NCBI RefSeq assembly: GCF_020400825.1
Contig: NZ_JAINVH010000036.1
Location: 20,894 to 84,893 of the forward strand
Length of the DNA: 64,000 bases
Reading direction: 5' to 3'
DNA from: Streptomyces sp. HPF1205
GTDB taxonomy: Bacteria; Actinomycetota; Actinomycetes; Streptomycetales; Streptomycetaceae
Shown: in pieces, positions 52,601 to 59,812 of the stretch
Position numbering within the stretch: position 1 is the first letter of the stretch
Layout: every line of letters begins with the position of its first letter
Program-made: the position numbers and the translations under genes
Notes under the pieces: generated by a model
Seen by the model: the letters and a program-made list of their open reading frames with translations, nothing else
Told to the model about the DNA's origin: nothing
The model's database searches: none

Positions 52601-54980
52601 TGTGCTCCAGCACGGGGGTTCCGTCGCGGGTGATCAGCGCGGTGACGTCGTCGCTGGTGGCGCCGGACTTGGTGACGTCGCCGCTCAGGTGCATGACCCC
52701 GGTGTACGGGGCCGTGATCCGCGCGTCGCGTCCGCCCAGGGTGAAGTCCCGCGAGGCCTGGTAGCGGTAGACCGGCAGCCCGTTGACGTCGTCCTGGTCC
52801 GCGACATCCAGATAGGCGATGCGCGGGTCCCAGTCGACCTGGTCCAGGCTGCCGTCGGAGACCGACTGGACCCGGAAGTACAGGCGCTCACCGCGGGCGA
52901 CCGTGATCCGGTCGACGCCGGTGGGCGTGTGCTCGCTGTCGTCCCGGGCGGTGATGCGGTCCGCCCACAGCTCGGTGCCCTCGTGCTGGATCGCGACCCG
53001 GACCCCGTCGGCGGTCTGCGAGGCGGCACGGGCGCCGGCGGTCTCCGGTGCCAGGCGGACCGCACCGTCGATGCGGACCGTGCCGGAGTAGGGGGCCACC
53101 CAGCGGCGTACGGTGTCCAGCAGGGCGTTGGAGTGCGCCAGCCGCTGCCGCTGCTCGTCGAAGCCGGGGAATCCGCTCGCGTCGACGCTGCCGCCGCCGA
53201 CCGGGACGGGTGTGCCCTGGCTGCTGAGGCCGTAGACCGGCCGTCCGTCCGCGCCGATCCGGCCGAACAGCACGCTGGTGCCGTCGACCAGGTCGGTGAT
53301 GCCGTCGCCGTTGACGTCGCTGAAGTACCGGTCGGTCACGGAGAAGGTGTTGACGTCGTCGAGCTGCGCGGCAATCGCCCCCGGGTAGCCCTCGACGCCG
53401 ACGGTGAACGACAGTGCGTGTTCCCGCGTGAAGCCGGGCAGGTCGAGTGTCTTGGTCTCGGCGGAGAACGCCGCCTGACCGTTCGGGCCGGACAGGTTCT
53501 TGCGGTACTCGATCGTGTCGCCGTGCCGGAACACCTTGTCCGGCAGGCCGTCGCCGTCGACGTCGACCAGGGCCAGCAGGCCGTTGTCCTGCGCGTAGCC
53601 GAAGCCCAGCTTGTCGCCGACGGACCCGGACTTGCTCGGCTCGGCTCCGATGCCGACGTACAGGTGGCCGCCGCCGCCGGCACTGGTGTTGGCGTTCAGG
53701 GCGCCGGCGCGGCCGACGTGGTCCGGGGGCAGGTCGAGCGGGCCCTGGCTGAGACCGTCCGGGGGCGAGGTCCACGGCACCTGTTTGAACGCCTGGTAGC
53801 CGCCGTGGGCGTCGCGGATGTCGTCGTAGTAGTCGAAGCGGTGCCGGTTGAACAGGCTGCCGTCGGCGTCGTACTGGCTGATCGACTCCAGGAGGGTCTT
53901 GTCGAAGGCGCCGGTGGTGTACGTGAACTCGTAGGAGCGGATCGGCTTGCCGTCCAGAGCCACGTCGATGCGGCGCAGCCGGTCGGCGGTGACGCGTTTG
54001 AAGCCGCCGCGGGCGTCGATGGTCTTGTCCGCCCGCAGGGGTTCGCCCAGCTCCCGGTCGCGGGTGAAGGTGACGGAGTAGCGGCCCTCGCCGGTGCCGG
54101 TGCAGGTGTCGGTGCAGGTGTAGGTGATCCTGCTCAGGTAGAGGTTGCTGCCCGGCTCCGCACCGCCGTCGACGCCCGGGTCCTCGACGCGGGCGTACTG
54201 ATAGCGCATCACGTTGTCGTGGGCATCGCGGACCTCGGTCAGCGCCCACTCGAAGACGTTGCCGGAGCCGTCGGTGAGGGTCGCGTCCGCCTGCGGACCC
54301 TGACCGCCGGCCGGCGCCCCGTAGAACCAGTGCGTCCCGGACTTGTCCGTGACCTCCCACGTGTAGCCCGCGGGACCGCTGCCGTGCCGGACGATACGGG
54401 CGAAGTCCCCCTCGGTGCGGGTATGGAACACCTTCTCCCCGGCGCGCTGCCGCGGTGGGCCCCGGTGCGCCAGAGGCGTCAACTGCTCGCCGTTGAGCAG
54501 ATACGTCTCGGTTTCCGTACGCGCGTCGTAGCGCGGCACGCCCCACCGGGTGTCCACCGTGACCACCGGGACGGCCAGGTCCCAGCCCACCCCCATCCAC
54601 CCGTCGCCACCGCCGGAGTCGTAACCGACGCTGAGGTCCGGCTGCAGACCCTGCCGGCCCGGCGGCACCTCGATCGGGTACGACAGCCGGTTGTCCCCCT
54701 GGTTGTCGGCCCGGGGAGGTTCGATGAGGTCGATCCCCGCACCCGGATCGGCGGAGGCGATCCCGCTCAGCTGGTTCGCGTCGAACGAGGCGACGTCCGG
54801 ATGCTCGGGCACCGCCACCGCGTCGCCGCCCGCCGCGGACGGCACGGGGAACACCTCAGCGGCAGGAGCCGCGGACAGCAACGCGATCATCAGCAGCAAG
54901 GCGACGGCAGGCGCCGTGAACCTCGTGCGGCGCCGGCTGCGGGTACGGGGCCCGCGGCCGCCGGTAGGAGATGTGCGCAT
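46632..54980 (-). CDS. Giant secreted SpvB/RHS-repeat protein with C-terminal deaminase-like toxin domain
   Basis: 2782 residues from an ATG at 54980 (a GTG at 55073 is possible but the signal peptide fits the shorter form). Order: signal peptide (RRRTRFTAPAVALLLMIALL, about 16-40); SpvB domain (LSYPIEVPPGRQGLQPDLSV, GWMGVGWDLAVPVV, about 99-350); FG-GAP/VCBS-like calcium-type repeats DVDGDGLPDKVF, DVNGDGITDLVD, DMNGDQFPDVVS, DINGDGLPDRVY; a TcdB-like middle; many YD repeats (YDYDYNRLTDVRYP, LTYDANGNQISRDQ); and the RHS core end YTGKELDPETGLYYYGARYY to PVLLTDPSGLG near 2567, which fits the PxxxxDPxGL autocleavage motif. The variable tip of about 215 residues ends with DTEHKLLEAIGNFL (Glu about 2704) and WNPVCASCGHVIRQF (Cys about 2738 and 2741), the E and CxxC pattern of zinc deaminase toxins of the BURPS668_1122 type. 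The 8.3-kb frame is unbroken. Likely exported, with a nucleic-acid or nucleotide deaminase tip. Confidence 0.88.
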   Translation of the reverse strand: MRTSPTGGRGPRTRSRRRTRFTAPAVALLLMIALLSAAPAAEVFPVPSAAGGDAVAVPEHPDVASFDANQLSGIASADPGAGIDLIEPPRADNQGDNRLSYPIEVPPGRQGLQPDLSVGYDSGGGDGWMGVGWDLAVPVVTVDTRWGVPRYDARTETETYLLNGEQLTPLAHRGPPRQRAGEKVFHTRTEGDFARIVRHGSGPAGYTWEVTDKSGTHWFYGAPAGGQGPQADATLTDGSGNVFEWALTEVRDAHDNVMRYQYARVEDPGVDGGAEPGSNLYLSRITYTCTDTCTGTGEGRYSVTFTRDRELGEPLRADKTIDARGGFKRVTADRLRRIDVALDGKPIRSYEFTYTTGAFDKTLLESISQYDADGSLFNRHRFDYYDDIRDAHGGYQAFKQVPWTSPPDGLSQGPLDLPPDHVGRAGALNANTSAGGGGHLYVGIGAEPSKSGSVGDKLGFGYAQDNGLLALVDVDGDGLPDKVFRHGDTIEYRKNLSGPNGQAAFSAETKTLDLPGFTREHALSFTVGVEGYPGAIAAQLDDVNTFSVTDRYFSDVNGDGITDLVDGTSVLFGRIGADGRPVYGLSSQGTPVPVGGGSVDASGFPGFDEQRQRLAHSNALLDTVRRWVAPYSGTVRIDGAVRLAPETAGARAASQTADGVRVAIQHEGTELWADRITARDDSEHTPTGVDRITVARGERLYFRVQSVSDGSLDQVDWDPRIAYLDVADQDDVNGLPVYRYQASRDFTLGGRDARITAPYTGVMHLSGDVTKSGATSDDVTALITRDGTPVLEHTLTGATTGTVPVALDIDVRKGQTLQWRIAADSPVDLSRIGWTPRAVYTSAEGVDRVTDGDGNPLIVLDPPYSVDMYPVDGLTAPQGFHHVDTDGPMTVTPRLSVGPGAPDARVAFTVKRRGELIAKRYFTVHGERVDAPPPFTVDARAGDDLFFDFSTRAPGLRGHLTGQSVTVTTGSGDHTVTVTVPSAFHSPAQEGAFPQPYRGWGAVGYNGNEDRATAPIRQGDLVIDSSYRDQLPRSVDPQADKDAFEANPRIDPPKVIPFVPDPQHRRWSSGQDSWASAGGASSSRLGSGTISVPEPSQWAGGIAVPRLAYSNQLSLTGSVGSGTTLGGSISTGGSAGLIDFLDMNGDQFPDVVSPGGIQYSSPVGGLGDTHSRLPDAAARTNWNVAGNVSAGSAARTLSTGRGDAAPTGRRTANTAESGNELPPLGVGGDLGANTSDATTDLLDINGDGLPDRVYDDGNVALNLGYRFGAKEPWRNPAPLNAGKGTSWGVNLGFQTDFYGFAGGASYSQNTASATATLQDVNGDGLPDRVFAGDHGGPMEVAVNTGSGFDPAVPFTGSLPQINRDQNAQLSGGAYATIPICVLPGLCVVINPGANASTGVGRTQQMLADINGDGNVDQLESTADDQLTARLNTTGRTNLLRSVTRPLGGTLDFDYTRDGNTYQQPHSRWDLTSVAVDDGHRGDGQDIQLTTYEYHDGVFDRLEREFDGYGQVIERRRNHGNGDTVYRSVIRDYRTDGHYTRGLMTRERTVDAGDHPYLETDHTYALRDINAPDSAADPASTTATIFPHLVRTDSHFYEGAPTPAKSTYTTMEYDDAGNVTRSFDAGDSGPADDTDTRTRYSADDPACQATHITGIPTAVDVYGSTTLMRHRQATVDCGNGDVTRIRADLADGAGAVTDLAYFPDGNLSTVIDPPNRRGQRYRLDYTYDPDVHTHVADVTDSFGLHSHTTTDLRFGLPGTVTDINGQVTRTTYDAAGRPATVTGPYETSTGHVTIAFDYHPDAPVPYAVSHNIDRQADDTVRDDTLDTITFTDGLDRPIQTKKDAALHTGPDTAPADAMTVSGHVDYDFLGRPVRQYHPVSEPKSPANTTFNPTIDTVTPTVLTYDVLDRTTRTDLPDATHTESAYAFGPDRDGNTEFQTTDTDANGHPARTYQDVRRRTAAVEEFNPVAGQPVIWTSYAYDPLGRLTAVTDDHHHTTTATYDNLGRRTTLDNPDTGPTRTAYDLAGNPVRTITANLAAAGRSIDYDYDYNRLTDVRYPVFEANDVHYTYGPPGAPNNAAGRVTAQTDGAGTLTRGYGPLGEVTRETRTVTTQGHQTRSFTTRYRYDTWNRLLDLTYPDGETLAYHYNSGGQVDQATGTKADHTYRYLTRLDYDKFEQPVLLDTGNGTRTTYTYDPANLRLANLTARLAQGYVFQNLNYRYDHVGDITALRNDTTPPTDPDAGFPVGGPTSETFQYDDLDQLTHAEGTYQPRTPPHTDTYRLDLRYDTTGNITDKTQVHQLVTGGTTTTDRKLTYTSPYTYTTAHPHAPTTVGDQTLTYDANGNQISRDQQPGPRRQLIWDENNRLECTHENVQRPTLPQAPQSCDNAGGTPNAARYRYDDQGNRVVKDAAQFHVHPNQYYATDGNQSFKNIYIGDTRLLTKTVEPPQRTEDRQYYTHGDHLDSTQFVTDAHGRLTEHVQYLPAGETWVEEHPSQPIPYQYTGKELDPETGLYYYGARYYDPRHQLWQNPDPALTTYLDGTPESGAYDPLNLALYTYAGNNPVLLTDPSGLGRKRKREPAEPAVEESVAAPAEAEPAAAPAVDLESPDLLLEIAKQRGQEMWTERQVMLAELAARVSAGELTFEQYAVEKKRNIAVALLSLGGEVYGFESISGGRDAEGMVPALTQETSAYETMTIEEIDRIHDTEHKLLEAIGNFLRYSGTQADQIQGRIGLYTWNPVCASCGHVIRQFMQEFPGVSVSTLSLNGGEMTTSWVHSVASTQSSS

Positions 54981-55959
54981 CCTTCGGACCCCCGTCCGAT
55001 GTGGGGCTGAACGGCAAGAACGAGGCATCCGTCCAGTGAGTCCGGACCGGCGCGAACACGCCGGGCCCCTCACTCACGGCCTCGGTGACAGCCCACGCCG
55101 GCCGGCGCGCATGCGGCGTCAGTACCCGCCTCGGGCTTGGAGAACGCAATCACTGGTGTAAACGGCGTGCGGGCCGGCAACGCCCGCGAGGGTCCGCACC
55201 GGCATCCATCAGACGAGGCGGAACCCACCCTGATGCCCTATCCGCGAGACCCACGGTAAGCAGCACACCGTCACATGTCCGCATTCCTACGGGCATTCCA
55301 CCCGAACGGCGCAACGCCTGGGGACCCAGCGCGTCCCACGGACGCGAGACCAGACGTGCGCCGGCACCGCCCACGCCCCGCTCCCCCACGGCCGCACCGC
55401 CCGCTCCACACCGGCCTCCCCGCGCTCGCCGTCACCTGCCTGGCGGCCGGGCAGCGGGCCCCGGCAGCCCGTCGAAGTCGCCGGGCACGTCGGCCCGCCC
55501 CGGGCCGGGCCGGAGGTGTAGGTGCAGGTGTAGGTGCAGGCGAGGTCCACCAAGGTGGTGGAGCCGTCGCCGGCGCCGCGACCGCGCCGGCCACGATGTT
55601 GCCCGACCTCCTGCGAGTGCTGGGCCCCGACAACCCCCCACGCTTCCTTCGCCCGTGGCAACCTCGCCGCCGTCCGCCGCTCAACGCCGTCTCTACGGCG
55701 GCGATCTCCCGAACCGGTGACCAGCGGCGCCTTTCGTCAATGCGGCCGCACCATTTCGTCGAATATCCATGAGGACATCGGGGACTGCCGCGAGGGGGGC
55801 GCCTACTGCGACTGGAACGCCCTGATACGCACCGCCGGACCGTCGGAACCGCGGGTCACGTGCGGCCGGGGTCGTGGGTGCCGTAGTCCTGCCTGCGCCC
55901 GAGCGGGGGAACAGCACGAGTTCGGGGCGGGTGGTGCGGTGGCCCTTCGTTCAGGTCGC
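54981..55959. other. Long stretch upstream of the RHS gene
   Basis: About 980 bases. Apart from the RHS leader I see no supported gene. A short tandem repeat of TGTAGGTGCAGG lies near 55516-55542. The plus-strand frame around 55740-55860 (NIHEDIGDCREGGAYCDWNA) looks protein-like but is not assigned. Confidence 0.4.
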
Positions 55960-56290
55960 GGGTACGACCTGTTCCGCAAGTGGCAGCGCGACGGCACCTG
56001 GAAGCGGACCCTGGAGCAACCGCAGGTCCGGGCCGATGCGCAGGGTCCGATCACCTGGGACGTGAGCGTGGACTCGACGGTCTGCCGTGCGCACCGGCAC
56101 GCCGCCGGCGCGCGTAGAAAAGGGATCTGCAGCGCGGGCCGCCCGGCGGGATCGGCACCGAGCCGGTCGACCACGGTCTCGGAAGCTCCCGAGGCGGCCT
56201 GACCATGAAGATCCCCCTCGTGGCCGAGCAGAGGCAAAAGGGCGTGCACGAGGTGGGCCCGGGCCCGGATGATCGTGCGGTCGAGGAATT
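55960..56290 (+). mobile_element. IS5-family transposase fragment, frameshifted
   Basis: YDLFRKWQRDGTWKRTLEQP and GPITWDVSVDSTVCRAHRHA then AGARRKG (55970-56120) are the middle of Streptomyces IS5-type transposases, with the first catalytic Asp in DVSVDST. After a one-base slip it continues GDLQRGPPGGIGTEPVDHGL and RGGLTMKIPLVAEQRQKG. Both ends are missing. Confidence 0.75.
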
Positions 56291-56506
56291 CGCTCAGCCT
56301 CGCAGGAGGGTTGTGCGGGCGCGTGCGGCGGCGCAACCATGGGACAGAGACATGGAATGCGGCATTGCGTCATGCGCGCCGGGCGCCGAACGCCGGATAA
56401 CCGGGGCCGGCGGCGTCCCGGGCGAATGCAGGCCGCCGCACGGAGCGGGCGCGACAAGCCCTTTGCCAACCGCGGGCTCGTCCACCAGCAAGGAAAGGCA
56501 ATACAT

Positions 56507-57820
56507 ATGACCGATGGATTCCGCGTCTTCTACCAGGGTCTCCTGACGGCCGCACACGCCTTCGCCCAGCAGGCGACGAACTACGAAAGCATCATGCCGG
56601 ACGGCGGTTTCGGCTGTCCTCGCGGCGGTGACGACGAGATCGACCGCATCATGAACCTCTTCGTCATCGCACTGGGGAACGTACACAGCGCGATCGCCAA
56701 TACGATCGAGAACCACGGGTGGAAATTACAGGAGACCCACGACGACTACCACCTGGGCGAGAGCAACGTCGTCGCGGGCATCCTGCGTGTCGCGTACGAG
56801 CAGGGCTACCCGCTGGAGTCCAACCCGTCGGCCGGCACCGGCGGCAGCACCTTCGTCCCGTACCCGACACCCGGGGGGAAGACGATCCTCCCCCACCCCC
56901 TCTCTGTCCCGCGCTACCTGGCGGACACTCCCCCGCAGTGGGCGGACCTGAGATACCCGAGCTTCGAGACGCTCGGCGGTGCCGGAAGCCCCAGCCAGGA
57001 CCCCTGGATCGGCGGCGACCTGCGCGGCATGTGGGACCTCGCCGAGAAATTGCGGACCTTCGCCTACCAGAGCGGCCACAGCGGGCCGGGCAACGGCTCG
57101 GTGGTCGAGCCGGGGACAGTGGTGGGCGAGCTGACCATGTCGGTACGGAAACTCCTCACCGAGGCCGGCCAGGAGTGGAGCGGCACCGCCGCGACGAACT
57201 TCGGCCGCGCCTACGCCAACGACGCCGCGATGGCCACGGTGGTGGCGAACGCCGCCTGGGACACCGCCGACGCGCTCATCGGGCTGGTCTGGATGCTGTA
57301 CGAATTCCAGTCGCAACTGGAGGAATACGCCCAGCTGTTCGTGGACCGCGGCTACCGTATCGTCTTCGACCCCGGCGCCGACGACTCGAACCCCTTCCAA
57401 TTCGTCGCCACCTCGGCGGTCACAAAGGCCTGGGACTGGCACTCGGCCCGTGATGAGCTGGGACAGCTGTACCACGACCTCAGGTCACGGGCCCGCGCGA
57501 ACCGCAAGAACGCGGCGAAGACCCTTAGTCACCAGTACGAAATCCTGGCCGGCATCCTGCAGAGCCTGCACGACGACAACGACGGCCGCGTCCACACACC
57601 GAACATGAACGACCGCCAGTGGGAGTCCCTCAACGACAACATGAGGAAACTGGAGTCGATGCAGAAGTCCCCCGACTACAAGAAGGCCGGCTCCGGCCTC
57701 GGCCTCGACTGGGTCGGCGGCGGCAAGGCCGCCCTGAGTGTGGCGGCCTCCCACGGCAAGTGGAAGGATGTCGCCGCCCCGATCGCCTCCATCATCCTGG
57801 CCTTCATCACGGCGGCCTGA
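56507..57820 (+). CDS. WXG100/LXG-like protein (possible type VII secretion substrate)
   Basis: 437 residues; ATG at 56507 with GGAAAGG upstream. No signal peptide. Mostly helical; the middle has LTMSVRKLLTEAGQEWSGTA, ATNFGRAYANDAAMATVVAN and LIGLVWMLYEFQSQLEEYAQ, where EWSGTAATNFGRAY resembles the W-x-G hairpin of ESX/WXG100 proteins placed inside a longer chain, as in large ESX-linked proteins. The C-terminus has a hydrophobic stretch VAAPIASIILAFITAA after GGKAALSVAASHG. No ESX membrane genes are in the window. It sits 1.5 kb from the RHS toxin gene and faces away from it. Confidence 0.6.
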   Translation: MTDGFRVFYQGLLTAAHAFAQQATNYESIMPDGGFGCPRGGDDEIDRIMNLFVIALGNVHSAIANTIENHGWKLQETHDDYHLGESNVVAGILRVAYEQGYPLESNPSAGTGGSTFVPYPTPGGKTILPHPLSVPRYLADTPPQWADLRYPSFETLGGAGSPSQDPWIGGDLRGMWDLAEKLRTFAYQSGHSGPGNGSVVEPGTVVGELTMSVRKLLTEAGQEWSGTAATNFGRAYANDAAMATVVANAAWDTADALIGLVWMLYEFQSQLEEYAQLFVDRGYRIVFDPGADDSNPFQFVATSAVTKAWDWHSARDELGQLYHDLRSRARANRKNAAKTLSHQYEILAGILQSLHDDNDGRVHTPNMNDRQWESLNDNMRKLESMQKSPDYKKAGSGLGLDWVGGGKAALSVAASHGKWKDVAAPIASIILAFITAA

Positions 57821-58263
57821 CCGGGAGCCCGGTCGTGCCCGGGCGGTTCCTCCAGTCCCTCCGCGCAGGCCTGGCGGCGGGCTGCAGATGCCCTCCCGCG
57901 AGCCGGCGCGGACACCCCCGGTCAACCCGCAGTGGTTGCGCGAGACAACAGAGGGCACCACCTGCCTGCGGCGGCGCCGGACGGTGTCTCCGGCCCGAGG
58001 CGCCAACGGCCCGGCGGCCGGCCACCGGGCGCCTCGGCAGCGGTGGACCGGGCGGGGGAAGGACCGGGCGCGGGGCAGTTGGCCGGTCCGGGGCGGGCTG
58101 CCCCGCTGTCCCCGGCGCGTGCGGCCGCCGGCGGTGCGGCGGACACGCCGGAACGCGTCCGGTCTTCGGACCGGCGGGCCGGAGCGGACAGGTCGTCAGC
58201 GGGTCCGGCCTCCCCCGGAACCGCCGACGAGGAACGCCCCCCACCTGCGGCCCCGAGGTGGGG
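57821..58263. other. Intergenic stretch between convergent genes
   Basis: About 440 bases with no supported gene. A short hairpin (CCCCACCT and AGGTGGGG around 9 bases, 58239-58263) ends right at the stop of the minus-strand gene and may help terminate it. Confidence 0.4.
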
Positions 58264-58893
58264 TCAGCGTGCGGACCTCAGCCTGCCGAGGACGAGACTC
58301 TTGGCAAAGACCAGTTTCATCCCGCTGTCGTCACATTCGGAGGTGCCCACGGCCAGGGCTCCGCCGAACCGGGCGATGTCCTGCTGGACGACTTCCGGCG
58401 GGTCCGAGTAGCGGCCGCCCCTGGCAAGGCTGAAGAAGCCCGGCATCACCGCTTCGTCCGGGTGCGGCCGGCCGAGGAGCGCAGACGGGGAAGCGGGGAA
58501 GGCCGGACACGGTTCAAAGCGGTGGACATAGCGGGTGCGCATCGGGAAGAGCCCGGTCCGTTTCTGCGCCTTCTTCGTCTCCACCAGCAGGGTGCCGTCG
58601 ATCGTGATGCAGAACAGGTAGCCCACGACGTTGAAGCTCCAGCCTCCGGGGTTGTCGATGACGTCGTCCCAGTTGCCCCGGTCCTCCATCCGGTACCGGC
58701 CGACCACCGTCTGCCCGGTGACGGGCTGCAGCCCGCTGCGCGGGGCGAGTTCGGCGAACTCCTTGCAGTACGAGAGGAAATCGGCCCACACCTTCGAGGC
58801 GGTCCGGTAGGTGGCCTCCAAACGCTGGAGTTCGACGGCCTCGTCCGCGTCGCCGGCCGAGTTCAGGCGGTTTATGTCGTCCTGCAGTCCCAT
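58264..58893 (-). CDS. Hypothetical protein
   Basis: 209 residues from an ATG at 58893; I do not recognise it. The start is a short helix (DEAVELQRLEATYRTASKVW, ADFLSYCKEFAELA), followed by a beta-rich part: GRYRMEDRGNWDDVIDNPGG, WSFNVVGYLFCITIDGTLLV, TGLFPMRTRYVHRFEPC and ARFGGALAVGTSECDDSGMK. No signal peptide or membrane helix. It is convergent with the WXG-like gene. It could be an immunity or chaperone partner of a neighbouring secreted protein, but nothing in the sequence proves this. Confidence 0.65.
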   Translation of the reverse strand: MGLQDDINRLNSAGDADEAVELQRLEATYRTASKVWADFLSYCKEFAELAPRSGLQPVTGQTVVGRYRMEDRGNWDDVIDNPGGWSFNVVGYLFCITIDGTLLVETKKAQKRTGLFPMRTRYVHRFEPCPAFPASPSALLGRPHPDEAVMPGFFSLARGGRYSDPPEVVQQDIARFGGALAVGTSECDDSGMKLVFAKSLVLGRLRSAR

Positions 58894-59251
58894 GGCCGGA
58901 GTGTACTGAGCTGACCCCGGTTTCCTGGAGTCCCTCCGACAGCCGGGCGCTGTTCCTCCCACGGGCCCTGATGGTCCGGCCACAGTTCACCGTGAGCGCC
59001 TTCGGACCGGTCTTCCCGACAGACGTGCGCCACTGGACGCCATGCGCGGCCGGGCGGCTCATGGCCACCGGGCTGCTGCTCGGTGACGGGACAGGCACTG
59101 CGGACCGGAAAGATCGAAGTGCGGCGGTCACCCTCCGGGACCGGGCTTTCGCCAGTGAAGGCCCCACGGCGCTCCGCCGACTCGCACGCTCATCAGCCAC
59201 CTGAAGCGCTCGGTCACACGCATCCGCGTCCAGGTCCACGCCGGGGCATCC
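58894..59251. other. Intergenic stretch between the hypothetical gene and tpg
   Basis: About 360 bases with only shadow frames. It follows the 3' end of tpg and should hold the promoter of the minus-strand hypothetical gene. Confidence 0.4.
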
Positions 59252-59809
59252 TCAGAAGTCCAGCTCGATGTAGTCGATGTCGGTGAACTCCACCTCCAGG
59301 CCCTGGGCGCGGCGGCCGCGGTCCTTGAAGTAGATCTCCTGCAGGCCTTCGGCGGCGATGGCCTGGAGTTGCTGTTCGGTGGCGCCGGCGGTCTGCGCGT
59401 CGAACAGCCGGGCCGCGTAGGCGGGGGGCAGGTGCTGGGTGATGCGCCGCATCCTCGCGTCGTCGGTGGAGCCGGGGGCTGCGGTGAAGCCGAACCGGGC
59501 CCTGGTCTCGATCACGATGCCGGTGGCCGTGGCGGCGCGCTTCTTCGCCCGCTGCCGTACGCGCGGCTGCCAGTCGCGGCGGATCTCCCGTTCCAAACGG
59601 GCCGCCAGGTCCTTACGGGGGCGCCGCAAGGTGCCCTTGAGGTAGCGCTCCACCGTGCGCTGGGTCACCCCGAGCCGTTCGGCCACGGCCCGGGTGGAAC
59701 CCTTCTCCGACTTCACCAGGAACCGCATCTGTGCCTGCGCGGACTTCGGGATGGGGCGGGTCGCGGTGCCCGCGGCCGCCCGGTTCAGCGCGTCGTCGAT
59801 CTCGCCCAC
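59252..59809 (-). CDS. tpg: Telomere terminal protein Tpg
   Basis: 185 residues, the usual length. Tpg is covalently attached to the 5' ends of linear Streptomyces replicons and primes end patching. Seen: SAQAQMRFLVKSEKGSTRAV, AERLGVTQRTVERYLKGTLR (helix-turn-helix, about 42-62), the basic stretch RDWQPRVRQRAKKRAAT, then VIETRARFGFTAAPGSTDDA, RMRRITQHLPPAYAARLFDA, TEQQLQAIAAEGLQEIYFKD, and the end LEVEFTDIDYIELDF. Start at 59809, 3 bases after the tap stop, so the two are cotranscribed and probably coupled. Its presence says the replicon is linear. A relic of a second copy lies at 13325-13436. Confidence 0.96.
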   Translation of the reverse strand: MGEIDDALNRAAAGTATRPIPKSAQAQMRFLVKSEKGSTRAVAERLGVTQRTVERYLKGTLRRPRKDLAARLEREIRRDWQPRVRQRAKKRAATATGIVIETRARFGFTAAPGSTDDARMRRITQHLPPAYAARLFDAQTAGATEQQLQAIAAEGLQEIYFKDRGRRAQGLEVEFTDIDYIELDF

Positions 59810-59812
59810 GCT

